From positions 124,001 through 188,000 of the forward strand of contig LVLI01000080.1 in the NCBI GenBank assembly GCA_001687465.1: a stretch of 64,000 nucleotides of DNA, given 5' to 3'. Shown in pieces: positions 42,839 through 54,675 of this stretch. Made by a program: the position numbers and the translations under genes. This DNA comes from Halocafeteria seosinensis (lineage: Eukaryota > Sar > Bigyra > Bicosoecida). Positions within the stretch are counted from its first letter, which is position 1, and each line of letters begins with the position of its first letter. Under the pieces are notes generated by a model, which saw nothing but the letters and a program-made list of their open reading frames with translations, made no database searches and had not been told where the DNA came from.

Positions 42839-44232
42839 ATGATGTTTTCCTTGCTTGCAGGTTGGCGGCAGGCTGTGGAGGAGCATCATGGCAACTTTTG
42901 CAGTTGGGAAAGAGGATATTGCAACCAACAAGTATACGTATGCATTACATGCATGCGCCGTCAGATGTACCAACAAGCCCACCGAAGACGTGAAGAGCGG
43001 AGCAGTAGACCTGCGAAAGCTAGGCGCGTAGACAGTAGTAGTGTCCCAGCTGCAGCCTCCAACGACACCCTTGAAGATTTTAGAGCGTTTCCCTTGGCAT
43101 TTTGCGGCAAGTGCATACAGTACTGTCATCAATCGAAGGGCCACGTCTTTGCCAATATAGGGATGAAGCAAAATGTTCGTTGTGATTGTGGAACAAGGAG
43201 AATGCAGCTTTGTATGAAGGGCATGAACCCTCATGCTCCGGAGAGTTATGACGATTTTAGCAATCCTGACTACAGATGTGAACTGTGCCCCTCAAAAGAA
43301 AATGGTAAGCGATTTCACTTACGAAGTCATCGTATAAGCGCCTTATACGCGACTCTGTTCCAGATAATGCTACAGAAACGTCTAATGGCAACTCAACAGA
43401 CACCCATCCTTGTTTTCGGGAGAATAGGGAAAATCGATACGATCATTCCTACTTCTTCCGCTTTTGCTATTGCAACCGTGTGGAGGAACGGCCTATGGTA
43501 CAGTGCTGCTTTTGCGATGATTGGTTCCACAGCATTTGTATTCATAATCAAGAAGATAATGATGTGGACGTGACCATGGAACCGTTTTTGTCATGCGAAT
43601 TCATGTGTGAAGACTGTAGGTTCACCTGCCTACCATTTCTTGACGAACATTCACTTCAGACTGCCGCTGAGGCAATAGCTGATGAGATCGCAGCAATGGA
43701 AAATGCTCACGACTCCCAAGGGCAGAACTCTTCGGAAAGAAGGAATGTTGTTGGGATTAAACTTGGCAAGGGCGTTCTACTATATTCTTCTTGGTCCCAA
43801 CGACTTGGACCTCAACATCAAGAGCATATCGAGCGGCTGCTGGAAGCTCCAGAGACGTACAGCTATCACAGATACATGAACGAGGTCGTCAATGAAGGCA
43901 TGTTGCTGGCTCCTGTGGAAGAACAGCTCCGAGCAGACCAAGAAGCCGAGAGCTCTGGGTCTTCGTGTCTTTCGGCAACTGAACGTGCTCGTCTCTTTGC
44001 CGGGCCAGATGGCGACAGTGAACAAGTGGATCCTACGGAGCTCATGCGAAACGCCCTATCCGGAGATGCGGAAGCTGGGGTCGAAACCATATTCCGGACC
44101 TTCTATACGAACACTGTAGTGGATATGATAAGGAATGCAGCCAATGAAGGTCGCGAAACTATCACGGAGGAGCAGGTACGTGAATACTTTAGAGGAAGGA
44201 ATGCAGCTTCACGAAGGAACAGGGAAAGGTAA
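42839..44232 (+). CDS. UBR7: UBR7-type UBR-box and PHD-finger protein
   Basis: Putative ubiquitin ligase that recognises proteins and modified histones. The UBR box begins HGNFCSWERGYCNQQVYVCI; after an arginine-rich insertion come FCGKCIQYCHQSKGHVFANI, then NVRCDCGTRRM. An intron (43305-43363) leads to the PHD-like finger: YFFRFCYCNRVEERPMVQCC, FCDDWFHSICIHNQ and CEFMCEDCRFTCL carry the zinc ligands. The C-terminal helical part (HIERLLEAPETYSYHRYMNE) resembles the tail of UBR7. If separate, the protein would begin at the ATG at 42839 (MMFSLLAG); if fused to the upstream gene, the start is at 40358. In human UBR7 the PHD has been linked to H2B monoubiquitination. Confidence 0.8.
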
Positions 44233-44855
44233 CCGATCTGATTGAGCATACTTGTAGCTCTCTGAAATCTGAAATCTTTGTTCAAACAGAAGTGTGAATT
44301 GCCCCCGCAATATCTCTCCGTTTCGTAAAACAAACGATAGGATTTCGGCTAAACAGAATACCTTTTAAGAATACCCACAAGTTGTCCACACCTTGTGTGG
44401 CAATGTGTCTCCATTCTTTATGTAATTCCCCGTAAAGTCGAACAAACACAAACAGGTGGACCACCATGAAGTACTTGGTAGTCGTTATAGGGTAGCTTCG
44501 CCACCCTCCACAACAGCTTAATAGCTTGGGTTGGCATACATACTGGCCACAAAGCTTGAGATTTCAGAATCTGATTTCTTCAGTAAAACTTCAACTTCAA
44601 GCATTCCCGTTTTCCGCACGCCCATATTTCAAACACGGAGGAAAGGAATCCGGCTAGAAACAAGCTTCCTTTTCAGGCGTATTGGAGGTCTTATAGCTCG
44701 TAATTTACAAAGAAGAGGAAGCATTTGGTGTTTCTCTTTGCTATCCTTTGCTTGAGTAAACTGCTTTCCGTCAAGAGTCTTGTTTGGTTAGATAACCGTG
44801 GTTTCGCTTCCTCCAAAAGTTCAAAAAAATTGGCTTCCGCGGATATTAGCTTATA
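44233..44855. other. intergenic, 623 bp
   Basis: Lies between the UBR7-like stop and the SCC3 ATG, both on the plus strand. No ORF with family resemblance or repeat stands out. Confidence 0.4.
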
Positions 44856-47800
44856 ATGGTCCGTCAAGGAAGCCGTAGGAGAGCATCTCCCTCCTCTTCG
44901 ACACGAAAGAAAAAGCAGGGAGATGATACAACTGCTGGCACTGGAGAAGTGGGAAGTGACAATGAAAACGTAGCAGAGGAACCGAGCACGTCAACTCGAA
45001 CACGCGCAGGAAGCGGTCGGAGACGCGCAAAACCATCGTATTTTGAGCCTGATGAGAGTGAAATAAGTGTCCAGGAGAATGAGAGTCCTCAGAAGGAGAA
45101 GAACTCTACGAAGAAGAAAGGATCATCTCCTCCAACTAAAGGACGGAACGCAAAGAAGGGAGGAAGCGACCCGAAGACGAGGAATCGAACAGGAAAACGG
45201 AAGGCATCATCTCAAGAGGAAGAGGAGGAAAGGGAAGACGACCACGAAGAGTTTGATGGCGAAGAAGATGTCTCATCATCTGAGGATGAGGACGAGAATG
45301 GTGACTCGTATGAACCAAGTCTCAAGACAGTGTAAGTGTGAATCCGTGGTATTGTAGGTACCCCGAAGATATATGTCGATCGCGCCTTTGTCATTCAGAG
45401 CGAATAAAAAGAAGGGCAGTAATAACATCACCAAAAAGAAAAGCACACCGACAAAAAAACCGGGCGAAGAGGGCTCCGAGAATGAGTTTAGCGACGAGGA
45501 CAAGGGGCAGCCGGTACGTGAACCCCTCTTAGCAAGTTTCGTCTCTCTGAAATACTTGATGCAACCCCTTTTCTCTTCTTGATTTTCGGTACCAGAAACG
45601 TTCACGCAGCAAGTCTCGCAAAGATGGTGGAAGAGGTATCAGCAAGCAAAATGATCTATTTCGTATGTTCCGCCAGCATAGAATGTCCAGGGCTAAAATG
45701 CTTATGCTATCCATTTGTCGATTCTGCAGAATTAATCTGCCGCAACGATGTAGAATCGGCTATTGCACGTTGGTTGACTGTTTTTCAAGTAAGTTCTACG
45801 ATGACTATCTTGCTTGATAAAAGCTGTATGTGGACTCTGTGCTCACCCGTCTTGCAGCGTCATGAGTCAGTCTCGTTGAAGAACCTCTTAGAGCTAATGC
45901 TCGTCGTAAGTGAATCTATGTATATGTATTTGCCTGCTTTTGCACTGGAGATCGTTGTAAACGCAGTGTAGCGGATGTGAGAGCGCGGCTGTTGATACTC
46001 TGCTCAGCAATTTCTCAGTCCAGACATTCGATGTCGAAGAATTTGTACGTCTGATGAGTGTACGGCGTTAGCGACATAGTATAAAATATATCAAGGTCAA
46101 TGCAGAGTGAGACTCTGAAGGAGGACCAAGTAAAAATGCAGAAAGACTACCCACTGGTCTCCAAGAACTCCCAATTGAAACACTGCCTCTCTGGATTCAT
46201 CACTTTCTGGCGACAGTTACCAGGAGCTCTTGGGATCCGGTATTTAACCCACAACAACGAAGCTACCGTTCAACTGTTAGACTGGATGGTTCACCTAAGT
46301 CATAGCTCGCAAAGATCTGTCCGCCATGTTGGTTCTGTGTCGGCTCTCTCGTTCGGCATTGGGCTAATTGAAATTGTCCATGAACTCGATGATAAAAAGG
46401 AAACTCTCTCTCCTCAAAAGGGCCGTAAGAGTCCCTCTAAAGTATCGGAGAGTACTATCGAAGCTCAGAAAAAGGAGCTGCTGGGGATGCTCCATAGCTT
46501 GCACACCGATGTGTTGGTCAATCGATACCGCGACGTATCGTTTGCTGTACGGAGGGACTCTATTCATCTCTTCTGCCAGTGGCTAGTGGAATACCCCTCT
46601 GAATTCTTGAAGAATGAATACCTTAAGTATTTTGGCTGGTTACTCAACGACAAAATGGCAGACGTGAGAAAGTCATCGCTTTCTTCGGTGCTGCAACTCT
46701 TAAGTACATCCTCTCACTTCTCTCAGAGGATGAAAGCGTTCCTCGAAAAGTTTCGTCCAAGGCTCCTAGAGATGGTTCGTGACGTTGATGATGACGTATC
46801 GGTCGAAGCCTTGCGTGTGTTATCACTTATGCTGGAGGAAAGATTTCTCCAAGAAGGGGATGAGCAGGAAGTGGAGGAAGCAATGGTCTGCCATGAAAGT
46901 CTAGTTGTCAAGGAGACTGCTGCGAAGTTCTTGCTAGCTTATATACCGGCATTCCAACCTGGATACGAACCTGATGTAGACGAAGACGTCTCTTCGGAGC
47001 AGCGGAAGAGACATGTCCGCTTCGATCAACTCTTATCCCTCGTAGATGTTTGTGAAAGGCATTTAGGAGCCCTCGAACGAGTCGATGAAGACGAGGCAAG
47101 TTTGATTGGGGGTGGAGAAATGGGAGTCCCATGTCAAGAGATGAGATCCATTATAGAGTCACTCTGGCAGAAGCCGGGCGCAGAAGTTTTACATGATTGG
47201 AATGTTCTAGTTGGTTTATTCCTAGAAGATCCAGTGGCCCAGAAACTCTCCCCGACACAGCAGAAGCTAGGTGCAACGATGATGAAAGAAGCTGCCTCAT
47301 TGCTTCTTTCCACTTATAAAGAGCAAGGCGAGCGTAGCCCGACGTTTCGGCTTTGGCGGGAGAGATATAGTGTAATGACAGAGGAAATCTGTCGAAATTT
47401 CCCAAGTCTTTGCGAGCAGCACCTAGCGGAACCCGGTGTCCTTGCTCAACTACTGGGAATGGCCCGGCAGATTGATATAAGCGTACTTATAGAGAGTGAA
47501 TACTCGCACTCGCTTGAGCAAATGCTGGGTGTGGTGAAGCAGATGGTAAAACGGCATAACGTGGTTGCCTTCGTGCACGAATGCGCTTCCCTTCTTAGGT
47601 TGTTTCTTGAGAGTAACCATGACAGCTTAGTTGAAACCACCAAAGCATGTTGCCAGGAAATACTTGACACCATCGCTCGAGAGGCGAACGAGTTTGTGCC
47701 CTTAAGGGCTGACGCAGGCAAGAAAAGAAATCGCAACTCTTCAAATGAAAACTCTATGTTTATTAGGGGGGTATTGAATCGCGCAGCCGGATTGGCACCG

Positions 47801-49645
47801 GTAATTCCTATTCACACCCTGGATAGCAGATTCTCTGATTCTGGAAGCTTCGTAAAGAAAATGATCGAAGTGTTGGAAGTTTATTTATCCGAACAGCAAG
47901 TAATCCAATTGGACCAATTTCGGGAATGCAATGATGCTTCAGGTGATAGCGTGTTTGAATATATGCGGCCGTTGTTTGAAAGTGTACGGTCGATTATGCA
48001 GTTTCTCTTTGCGGGATTCTGCTGGCAGTGCCATTCCTTCACGAAGCACCCGGAGTTGAGCCAACCAGGTTCAGATATACCCCATAGCCCTATCGACACT
48101 TCTATTGAGGTCTCCTTTGAAGATGCTTTGAAGGCAGCGTTGGAATGGCGAAGCCATGTGCTACATACCGCGGACCGTTGTTTGCGTTTCCAACTAAACC
48201 CCTCTCGACTCTCCACGGACCAAATGAAAGCAGCAGAGGCGTATTCTCTCTCTGTAAATATGTCCTCGCTGCACTGTATGTGTGATTTGTCTCAGCTGTG
48301 TAACGAACATTTACGCAAGACGTACCTGAAGCAACTGTATTGGTCCCCGTCGGAGGACCAAGCACGGCTTATTCGTTTAGTTGCTGAGCGGAGCATGAAC
48401 CTTGATGGTGATGAGCTACGAAACTGCTGCTGCATCGGTGGCGAAGAGTACTATGAACTCCGACGTTCTCTAGTGATGCAGGTTGAGGAAGCACTGGGAC
48501 AGTCAAGTGAGGGCGAAGATGATATGGACGCCGTAGTATTCAAGCGGTCATTGGAGGATCATTTGGCAGATCGGAGCAGCTCTTTAAAAGTAGAGCAGAT
48601 CATGAAGCCCCTATGTCAAATGGTCTACAACTGTCGCATCGAGCAGGAGAACCCTCAAGCAGAATTTGCAGCTATTGTCCTGAGCCATGCCGTAGAGCAG
48701 AAACACTTTTTAACACCTCTAGGTGGCTCCAGTGCGGCTGTGTTGAGCAAATCTATTTTAAACATTGCCAAGTCACACGGTCCCGAGCAAACGTTGGTTG
48801 TACACCTATCCATACTCCAGTCTTGTTTCAAGTTAGTCATGGAAGCGCAGAGGGAGCTTTCCGCTGCCTACGAGGGCCAGTATGATACAGAAGATAATGT
48901 GGACGAGTTGTTGGACAGGGCGGAACAACAGTACATGCAGCGGGCAGAATCATTACACGAAGTTTCAAAAAAGCTTGCAAACTCATTGGGTGTTGGCAAA
49001 TTTAAGGGCGAACGATTGCTCGCTGTAGTACGTATGCTTCAACGGGCGATAACATACGCCGTGGATGACTTGCAGCGGGTAGGATTTCTGAGCTATCTGG
49101 AGCCATATCTTGCTAAGATAACACGACAGGATCAGACTCGACTGTTGTCTGGTTTTTGTGATAGAGTCATTGACCAACTCCCAGAGGAGGATCAGGAAAA
49201 TGTTAACACTGCCAAGAGCGAACTCAAGAAAAACAAAACCCAAGACGACATCCAAGATGTAAATGCAGCTCCCTGGGTCCCATTTGCAGAGTTTATTCTT
49301 AGCGTCGAAGGACACACACGCCCAACGCAGAGATCTCCTGCTAAGAAAGCACGTGGAAAAGAAACCAGTCCGCAACAGCAAGAAGAGGAACGATTGACTG
49401 AGACAGAAACCGAAGAAAAGCATCAATCCCAATCAGAAAGAGGACGCCGTAGCCTCGTTTCGGCTATGGCTAGTGATAATGATATGGGTATCTCCCAGAC
49501 CCAGACTCAGAATGGACGAAGTTCCTTATCCCTCGAAGATGATGACGATGAGCTGCTAGTCAGAAAGCCTTCACAACTTGAGAGGAATGCGCGCGTTAAC
49601 AGTGCGCGCAAGGGTAAGAAAGGTGGATCTCGAACGAAGAAATAA
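44856..49645 (+). CDS. STAG: cohesin subunit SCC3/STAG
   Basis: Seven exons, 44856-45331, 45399-45513, 45596-45662, 45730-45788, 45858-45905, 45967-46044 and 46106-49645, total 1,460 residues (length divisible by three). Residues 1-200 are basic and acidic disordered tails. Splicing then yields DVESAIARWLTVFQ and LLELMLVCSGCESAAVDTLL, matching the conserved start of the STAG fold. YRDVSFAVRRDSIHLFCQWL, followed by EYPSEFLKNEYLKYFGWLLN and DKMADVRKSSLSSVLQLLS, is the stromalin conservative domain. The large remainder is HEAT-like helices, ending in a Lys/Arg-rich acidic tail. It holds the cohesin ring together with SMC1, SMC3 and SCC1 and loads it on chromatin. Confidence 0.92.
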
Positions 49646-49788
49646 ACAAATTTCCGTGGCCGGAACTATCTGTACACTTGCTGGTATGCTGGAGTTCCCG
49701 TGATTGTCTAATTCACTAGGCCTATAGACTATGTCTCTCTAGGATATTCTCTCTTGTGACTTGAACATCACGCATTAGGGGAACTTTC

Positions 49789-51108
49789 TCACAGGAAGTA
49801 ATCAGGAGCGGGCTTCTTTGCAGGAGTCCCCCGCACTTCTTGGGGTGCCGCTTCAAAGATTTTGAAACTGCGCTCTAGATTTTCGTCAAGCTCCAGGATT
49901 GCAGCTACGTTACCGCAGCGATAGCAATAGTTGGGTGCTGACCATACTGTTACAAGAGTCTCGTTAAACATCCACTTATAACCCTCCATTACTAACTGAT
50001 GCGCCCGGCAAATGAGATTCAGGTCGTTTACCATGTTGAATTTTTCCACCACGTCTCCGCCGAAAAGGTATCCAGCACCACGGGGACTAAGACCCCACCC
50101 TTCGATGTCTGCGCAGTGAAAAATTCAGACGGTACTTCTTGGTACACACGAGATACGTTGTATATAGAGTCGGCTTACCTTCGGGATCCGACCACATCAG
50201 ATCGCACATCGCACCATCGTGCGGAACTTCCTGCTTGCGGTCCAAAATTCGAATTTGATCCAGTGTGTTGATGGAGGGAGATAGACCACCATGGACACAA
50301 AATATTTTGTTATCGATTATAGCCGAAAGTGAGAGGTAATCAAAGATTTCCGTACAGTATCTCCACACGTTGACACTGCCATATTTACGTAGGCACTCAT
50401 CGTAGAAACCGTAAACTTGCGTTATTTGACGGCTCTCGTGATTCCCTCGAATAAGTGTGATCCGATCTGGATAGCGCACTTTGAGTGCTAGGAGCAACAG
50501 AAACGTCTCCACACTGTAGAATCCTCGATCAACAAAGTCACCCAGGAAAAGATAGTTCGTGTCCGGACATTCACCTCCCACTTTGAGGAGCTCAATGAGG
50601 TCATAAAATTGTCCATGAATGTCTCCGCAAATCTGCATCGGAAAATCCAAGGAAAAACAGTCAGTTCAACATCCAAGCTCACCCTCACCTCTTCATTACA
50701 CACACACATAGACACACATTAAGCGAGTGTGCAAACACACGGGTAAAGTAACAAACACATTCCCGACGATTCACCCCGCTTTACCGCATCGCAGGTGCTA
50801 AAATACAGGAAGGAAATACACGGTTCGAAAACTAGCCTTGAGGGTTCGCCTCCAGGACCTTTTTTGTCCCCTATAGATTCCCCCAGGAGGCCACCCCGGC
50901 CAAGTGGCGCCTTTTGCTTTTGTTTTCTTCAAACACGCCGGTGTGGATTCCTACATACCGTGACGGGAGAGCTAACTTGCTGAACGTTAGCTTCGTCGAC
51001 AAGTATTTCTCTGGCACGTTCACATAGCTGACGCACTTCAGTCTCTTTGAGATACTGGCATTGCATCAGCATGTTAATTTGGCGGTCTAAATCACTTTCC
51101 GACGGCAT
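49789..51108 (-). CDS. PPP4C: serine/threonine-protein phosphatase 4 catalytic subunit
   Basis: Three exons, 51108-50959, 50632-50179 and 50108-49789, give 307 residues, the same length as human PP4C. The metal site is complete: the joined segment [18 protein letters not shown], then [39 protein letters not shown] and [37 protein letters not shown] and the terminal PDYFL (methylated in this family) are present. Choices such as [20 protein letters not shown] and [11 protein letters not shown] favour PP4 over PP2A or PP6. It dephosphorylates DNA-repair and centrosomal proteins in complex with regulatory subunits. Its first intron (326 nt) is one of the two longest in the window and contains a CA-rich tract. 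Confidence 0.95.
50698..50720. repeat. interrupted CA tract in the PP4 intron
   Basis: A CA-rich run, acacacacacatagacacaca, lies within the 326-nt first intron of PPP4C. It is short and interrupted. Confidence 0.7.
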
Positions 51109-51549
51109 TGTTGCTGTTGTTGTATCGTTGACACACCCAAACCCAAGCCCAATAAAAGGAAAAGCATATACTGCAGAGATCAACCGGTCCTGACCAAAAT
51201 TCACCCGAAAATTAGGGCATACAATGCTTTGGAAACATCAAATTGAAGTACACCGCTTTCCCCAGAGTGTCTCTCGCCCGAACTCGCCTAACGCTAACCG
51301 GGCTCGACGCCCGGACGTGGTCATCGAAGGCTTCAGGAACTGGGCGACAAATTATGCTATGACAAACTAAAGTGCGGTGCTAGAGTGGACTATGTGGAAA
51401 GTTCAATAAAATAATATATTTCGTTTGTGGATCCAATTCACTTTTTAGAAGTGCGCCCGGTTGTCACACGACACTTAATTGCCCAGTGCCAGGAGGAGTT
51501 CTATCTGACACTTAGCAAGTCAAGTGGTAATATTCATCGGCGCGGTAGG
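51109..51549. other. intergenic, 441 bp, upstream of PP4C and downstream of RRP43
   Basis: The stretch separates PPP4C's start from the stop of the exosome gene. A perfect GC hairpin (ccggg...cccgg) lies at 51298-51314. It is not a tRNA T-arm because the loop lacks TTCRA. No ORF with family likeness. Confidence 0.45.
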
Positions 51550-52563
51550 TCATGTACCTGGCAATGACAGTGGATTCGGACTATCTTGCAAAACACTGTA
51601 TATCCTTTGCAGATTCTGTTTGGAATGAGCAAAGCATTGCTCTATAATTTCATCTGAGACGTTGCCCTCGCTGCATAAACACTTCAACTGGCAAACAACT
51701 CCCTCTACAGTACTCACGATACATATCAATGCCGAACTGAGATCCAATTCTTCTCTGGTGGGATCAACTAAAAGATGTCCGCTCACGAGAGCAAATGAAA
51801 GGGGAAGAGGGAAATGCCGCATTTGTACTCGGCTAGCTTCCGCTAGGTTCGGGCTCGCGGTTACCTTCCCGTCCGAATTCAGTTTTGACGCAGGAATAAC
51901 TGTATTAGATAATGCGGACACTAATGATAGGACCGCCACATCCTCAATGTTTCCTGAATAATCTGTACATATCACTTCCGCTTTTAGAGACCACACAGCC
52001 TTTCCCGGTTTTATACACAAACTCTCTAAGTCTATTGTGTTGGAATCGACAATTGAGCGTGTCAAAAATTGCGAAACGCTTAGTGATTCGTCTTCCGTTT
52101 TGCCAGTGCGAAATTGGGGAGACGATATTGGACTTAAATTCACATTAATTTCTGAAGATGAAGAGGTAACTCATACAGTGAGACCTAGGACGGAATTCCA
52201 CCAAATATTTTCACCGAGGGAGGGGACATACCTATAATTCCCTGCTTGGGTGCTTTCTCTGTGGGGATTGTGATAACGGGTTGAATCGCAGTTAGCACTT
52301 TTGAGTCTCCTAATCGAACGAATGCTGATCCATTGGCTGTCCCTATCAATCCTGCGTCACAAACCAGGGTCCTTTGTATTCTACTGATCCCGTACGTACG
52401 CGTACGCGCTCTGCTGAAGCAGAACGGGAGGAAGCCACGAACCTCTAGCTATACTGATATCTCTTTGCTCTGTATAAGTCCTCCCATCTGTCCTATAGCC
52501 TTTCTCCAGAAACTGGGAAGTGTATAACATGGGGTGAAGCACCCTGAAGGCATCCACGTCCAT
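51550..52563 (-). CDS. EXOSC8: exosome complex subunit RRP43 (EXOSC8)
   Basis: Three exons, 52563-52443, 52351-52232 and 52151-51550, give 280 residues (human EXOSC8: 276). The introns (91 and 80 nt) are required for the conserved N-terminus: FLEKGYRTDGRTYTEQRDIS, then GLIGTANGSAFVRLGDSKVL, TAIQPVITIPTEKAPKQGII, then NLSPISSPQFRTGKTEDESL. The first half of the RNase PH fold follows, including LCIKPGKAVWSLKAEVICTD. HLLVDPTREELDLSSALICI and the ending DEIIEQCFAHSKQNLQRIYS complete the PH core. Like the other ring subunits of eukaryotic exosomes, it lacks catalytic activity; it supports the ring that threads RNA to DIS3/RRP6. The first intron's donor is GTTCGT, the same unusual site as the proposed propeller-UBR intron. 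Confidence 0.92.
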
Positions 52564-53033
52564 TTTCGGACACCCAAACCTTTACATTGAATCGAATGAA
52601 ACTATCCTACATGGCAACCCGGAAAGTGTAATGGCATGTGTCACAGTGCGTCCGGTGAGGCCAACGAAGGACGCTGGACGTGCGACTTCAAGGACTGACG
52701 GTTAGGGGTGATTTTGGATTGCCTCTTGCATTCTATTCATCCTATTCCCCACGGTTCATTACCATCCACTGCATTTGCAGCTACGGGACCCAAGTGTCCA
52801 ATCGTCCACGGGGGTAGGGAAAGTGAATAAAGCGAAAAAAGGGGCTTGAAAACCGCGAACACCGCTCCGAGACCCACCTCAACCGACCACCTGTAGTCTC
52901 TATTCCAGCACGGATTAGTTCGCCCCCAAGGGGCATTTGGACTGTTCCATTGGCTGCTACTACCACGCGGTCAACCTGGTCCTCCTGAGCGCGAAATTTG
53001 GGGGAGGTCAAAAAATTGGACGGAAAGAGGAAG
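52564..53033. other. divergent intergenic region, 470 bp
   Basis: Divergent stretch between RRP43 (minus) and the RGS-PH gene (plus). It should contain both promoters. No distinct element was seen. Confidence 0.4.
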
Positions 53034-54628
53034 ATGTCCAGTGAAGCTCCAGGAGCAGCACAGGGGGGCGATTCCATGGCTTCCAAAAAAGGCTCCGTGA
53101 CGAGGTCATCCACAGTCTCCGTGTCTGCCTCTCGCGCATCGGAATACTATACAGAAACGGGCAAGAGTACGCACCGCCTGTCCCTTCCTGTCGGTGGAGC
53201 TTACTATTCTCGTTTAGGCAAAGTTCCACCACCGGCTCCTCCTCGACCCGAAGAAGATTACGCGCCTATTTCCAAACCAGATTTCTCATCCGCGCACGCA
53301 GCAAGCTCGGGGCCCACAGAGAAAACTAGACGAAACACTACAGGTACGCTTTGATTTTGATTCTGTGGGTAATTCTCTCGTTCTCTTGAGTTGAGGGGGC
53401 ACGTTACTTTGCGTGCAGATGTCTCTATTGCCACTTCAAGACTGAAAATGCTCCGGATTTTGGAAGACCATGAACAAACTCAAGAATTTTTGAGACAAGC
53501 GAGAGATCAGCATAGTGCAGAAAATGGTACGTATATGTGAGAAATGGTCGTTTTCGTCTATTCCACTGCAAAATTAACGTGCTGCTTTCACGGTGCTTCA
53601 GTGGAATTATGGCTTGGCATTCGCGATTGCTTTGTGAAAAAATATAAAGCGCCTAAAGGATTCAAAGATACAGAGTTCCTTGAAAACGCCGAAAGCTTAT
53701 ATCGGGAATTCATAAGAAATGGAGCTAAGAAACAGGTGAACATGCGTGATGTAAGGCACTTTATGTCTTATATGCGCCCACTCGTCCTGAATTCCTGTAT
53801 TCGTTTCTTCTTGGTTTGCAGGTCACAAGAAATGAATTAAAAGATGCTATTGATGGGGGGGATACTGAAAAAGTGCGACAGATATTCGAAGGTCTTCAGG
53901 AAACAACATTACAACAAATGATTTTGGATCTACTTCCACGGTTTTCTGTGCCTTCGCATAAGAATCACGACGTGAAATCTACCATTCCTGAAGTTGATAC
54001 TGAAACCGGAACTGGAGCTGGGAAAAGTCAACAGGCTTCTGCTCGCTCTGAAGAACGTGATGATGGAAGCAGTACAGTATGTTGCAAATTGCTTTTCTCT
54101 AGGATGTGCTGTGTGAGTACACACTCTTTGTCGCTGCAGGGGACTGAGGATACATCCAATGGTGCCACTCCCGTGGCAGATGATGACTGTAAACTATCAC
54201 GTACCCAAGCATGTGATTTAGCGGACCAATTGTTTACCAAGTCGAAAATGGTGGGCATAAATCGTCGACGAAAATTGAAGGGAGGGGACGTGGTAGCCGC
54301 GAAACGGCTTTCTGGGTGGGTATATGCAAACAAACGTATGTCTGGATTTCTCATGAAACGAGGGGATCAAGTACCCTCATGGAAACGTCGTTATTTTGTA
54401 CTTGCCCCACCGTTGCTCGTGTATTATGAGAGAGAGAAAGAAAACATACCGCGTGGGGTAATCCGCTTAAACGACTCCTTTAGCGTTAGTACTTATGGAG
54501 AGAAAGAATACGGTTCGCTACCCTTCTTCTTTATGATACGTACTCCATGGCGGTGCTATTTATTTCAAGCGGATACAGCGTCCGACCATCAGCGTTGGGT
54601 AGAAAAATTGGAAGCTGAGGCTCAGTGA
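53034..54628 (+). CDS. RGS-domain and PH-domain protein
   Basis: Exons begin 53034-53343, 53419-53526, 53602-53735 and 53822 onward; a further intron at about 54079-54139 is possible. A Ser/Pro-rich head of about 100 residues is followed by an RGS fold: LRILEDHEQTQEFLRQARDQ, HSAENVELWLGIRDCFVKKY, NAESLYREFIRNGAKKQ and VTRNELKDAIDGGDTEKVRQ. The C-terminal third is a PH domain: MSGFLMKRGDQVPSWKRRYF, VLAPPLLVYYEREKENIPRG and RTPWRCYLFQADTASDHQRW. RGS proteins stimulate GTP hydrolysis by G-alpha subunits, and the PH domain probably recruits it to membranes. The RGS interface residue E-N (HSAENVELWL) is kept. Confidence 0.85.
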
Positions 54629-54675
54629 CAGCCGATTGGTTCCATGTAGTCTATAGACAGTTGCGGGTATACTAT

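Noticed and set aside
51298-51314. A GC hairpin considered as a tRNA T-arm
   Set aside because: The seven-base loop lacks the TTCRA pattern, and no A box or acceptor stem surrounds it.
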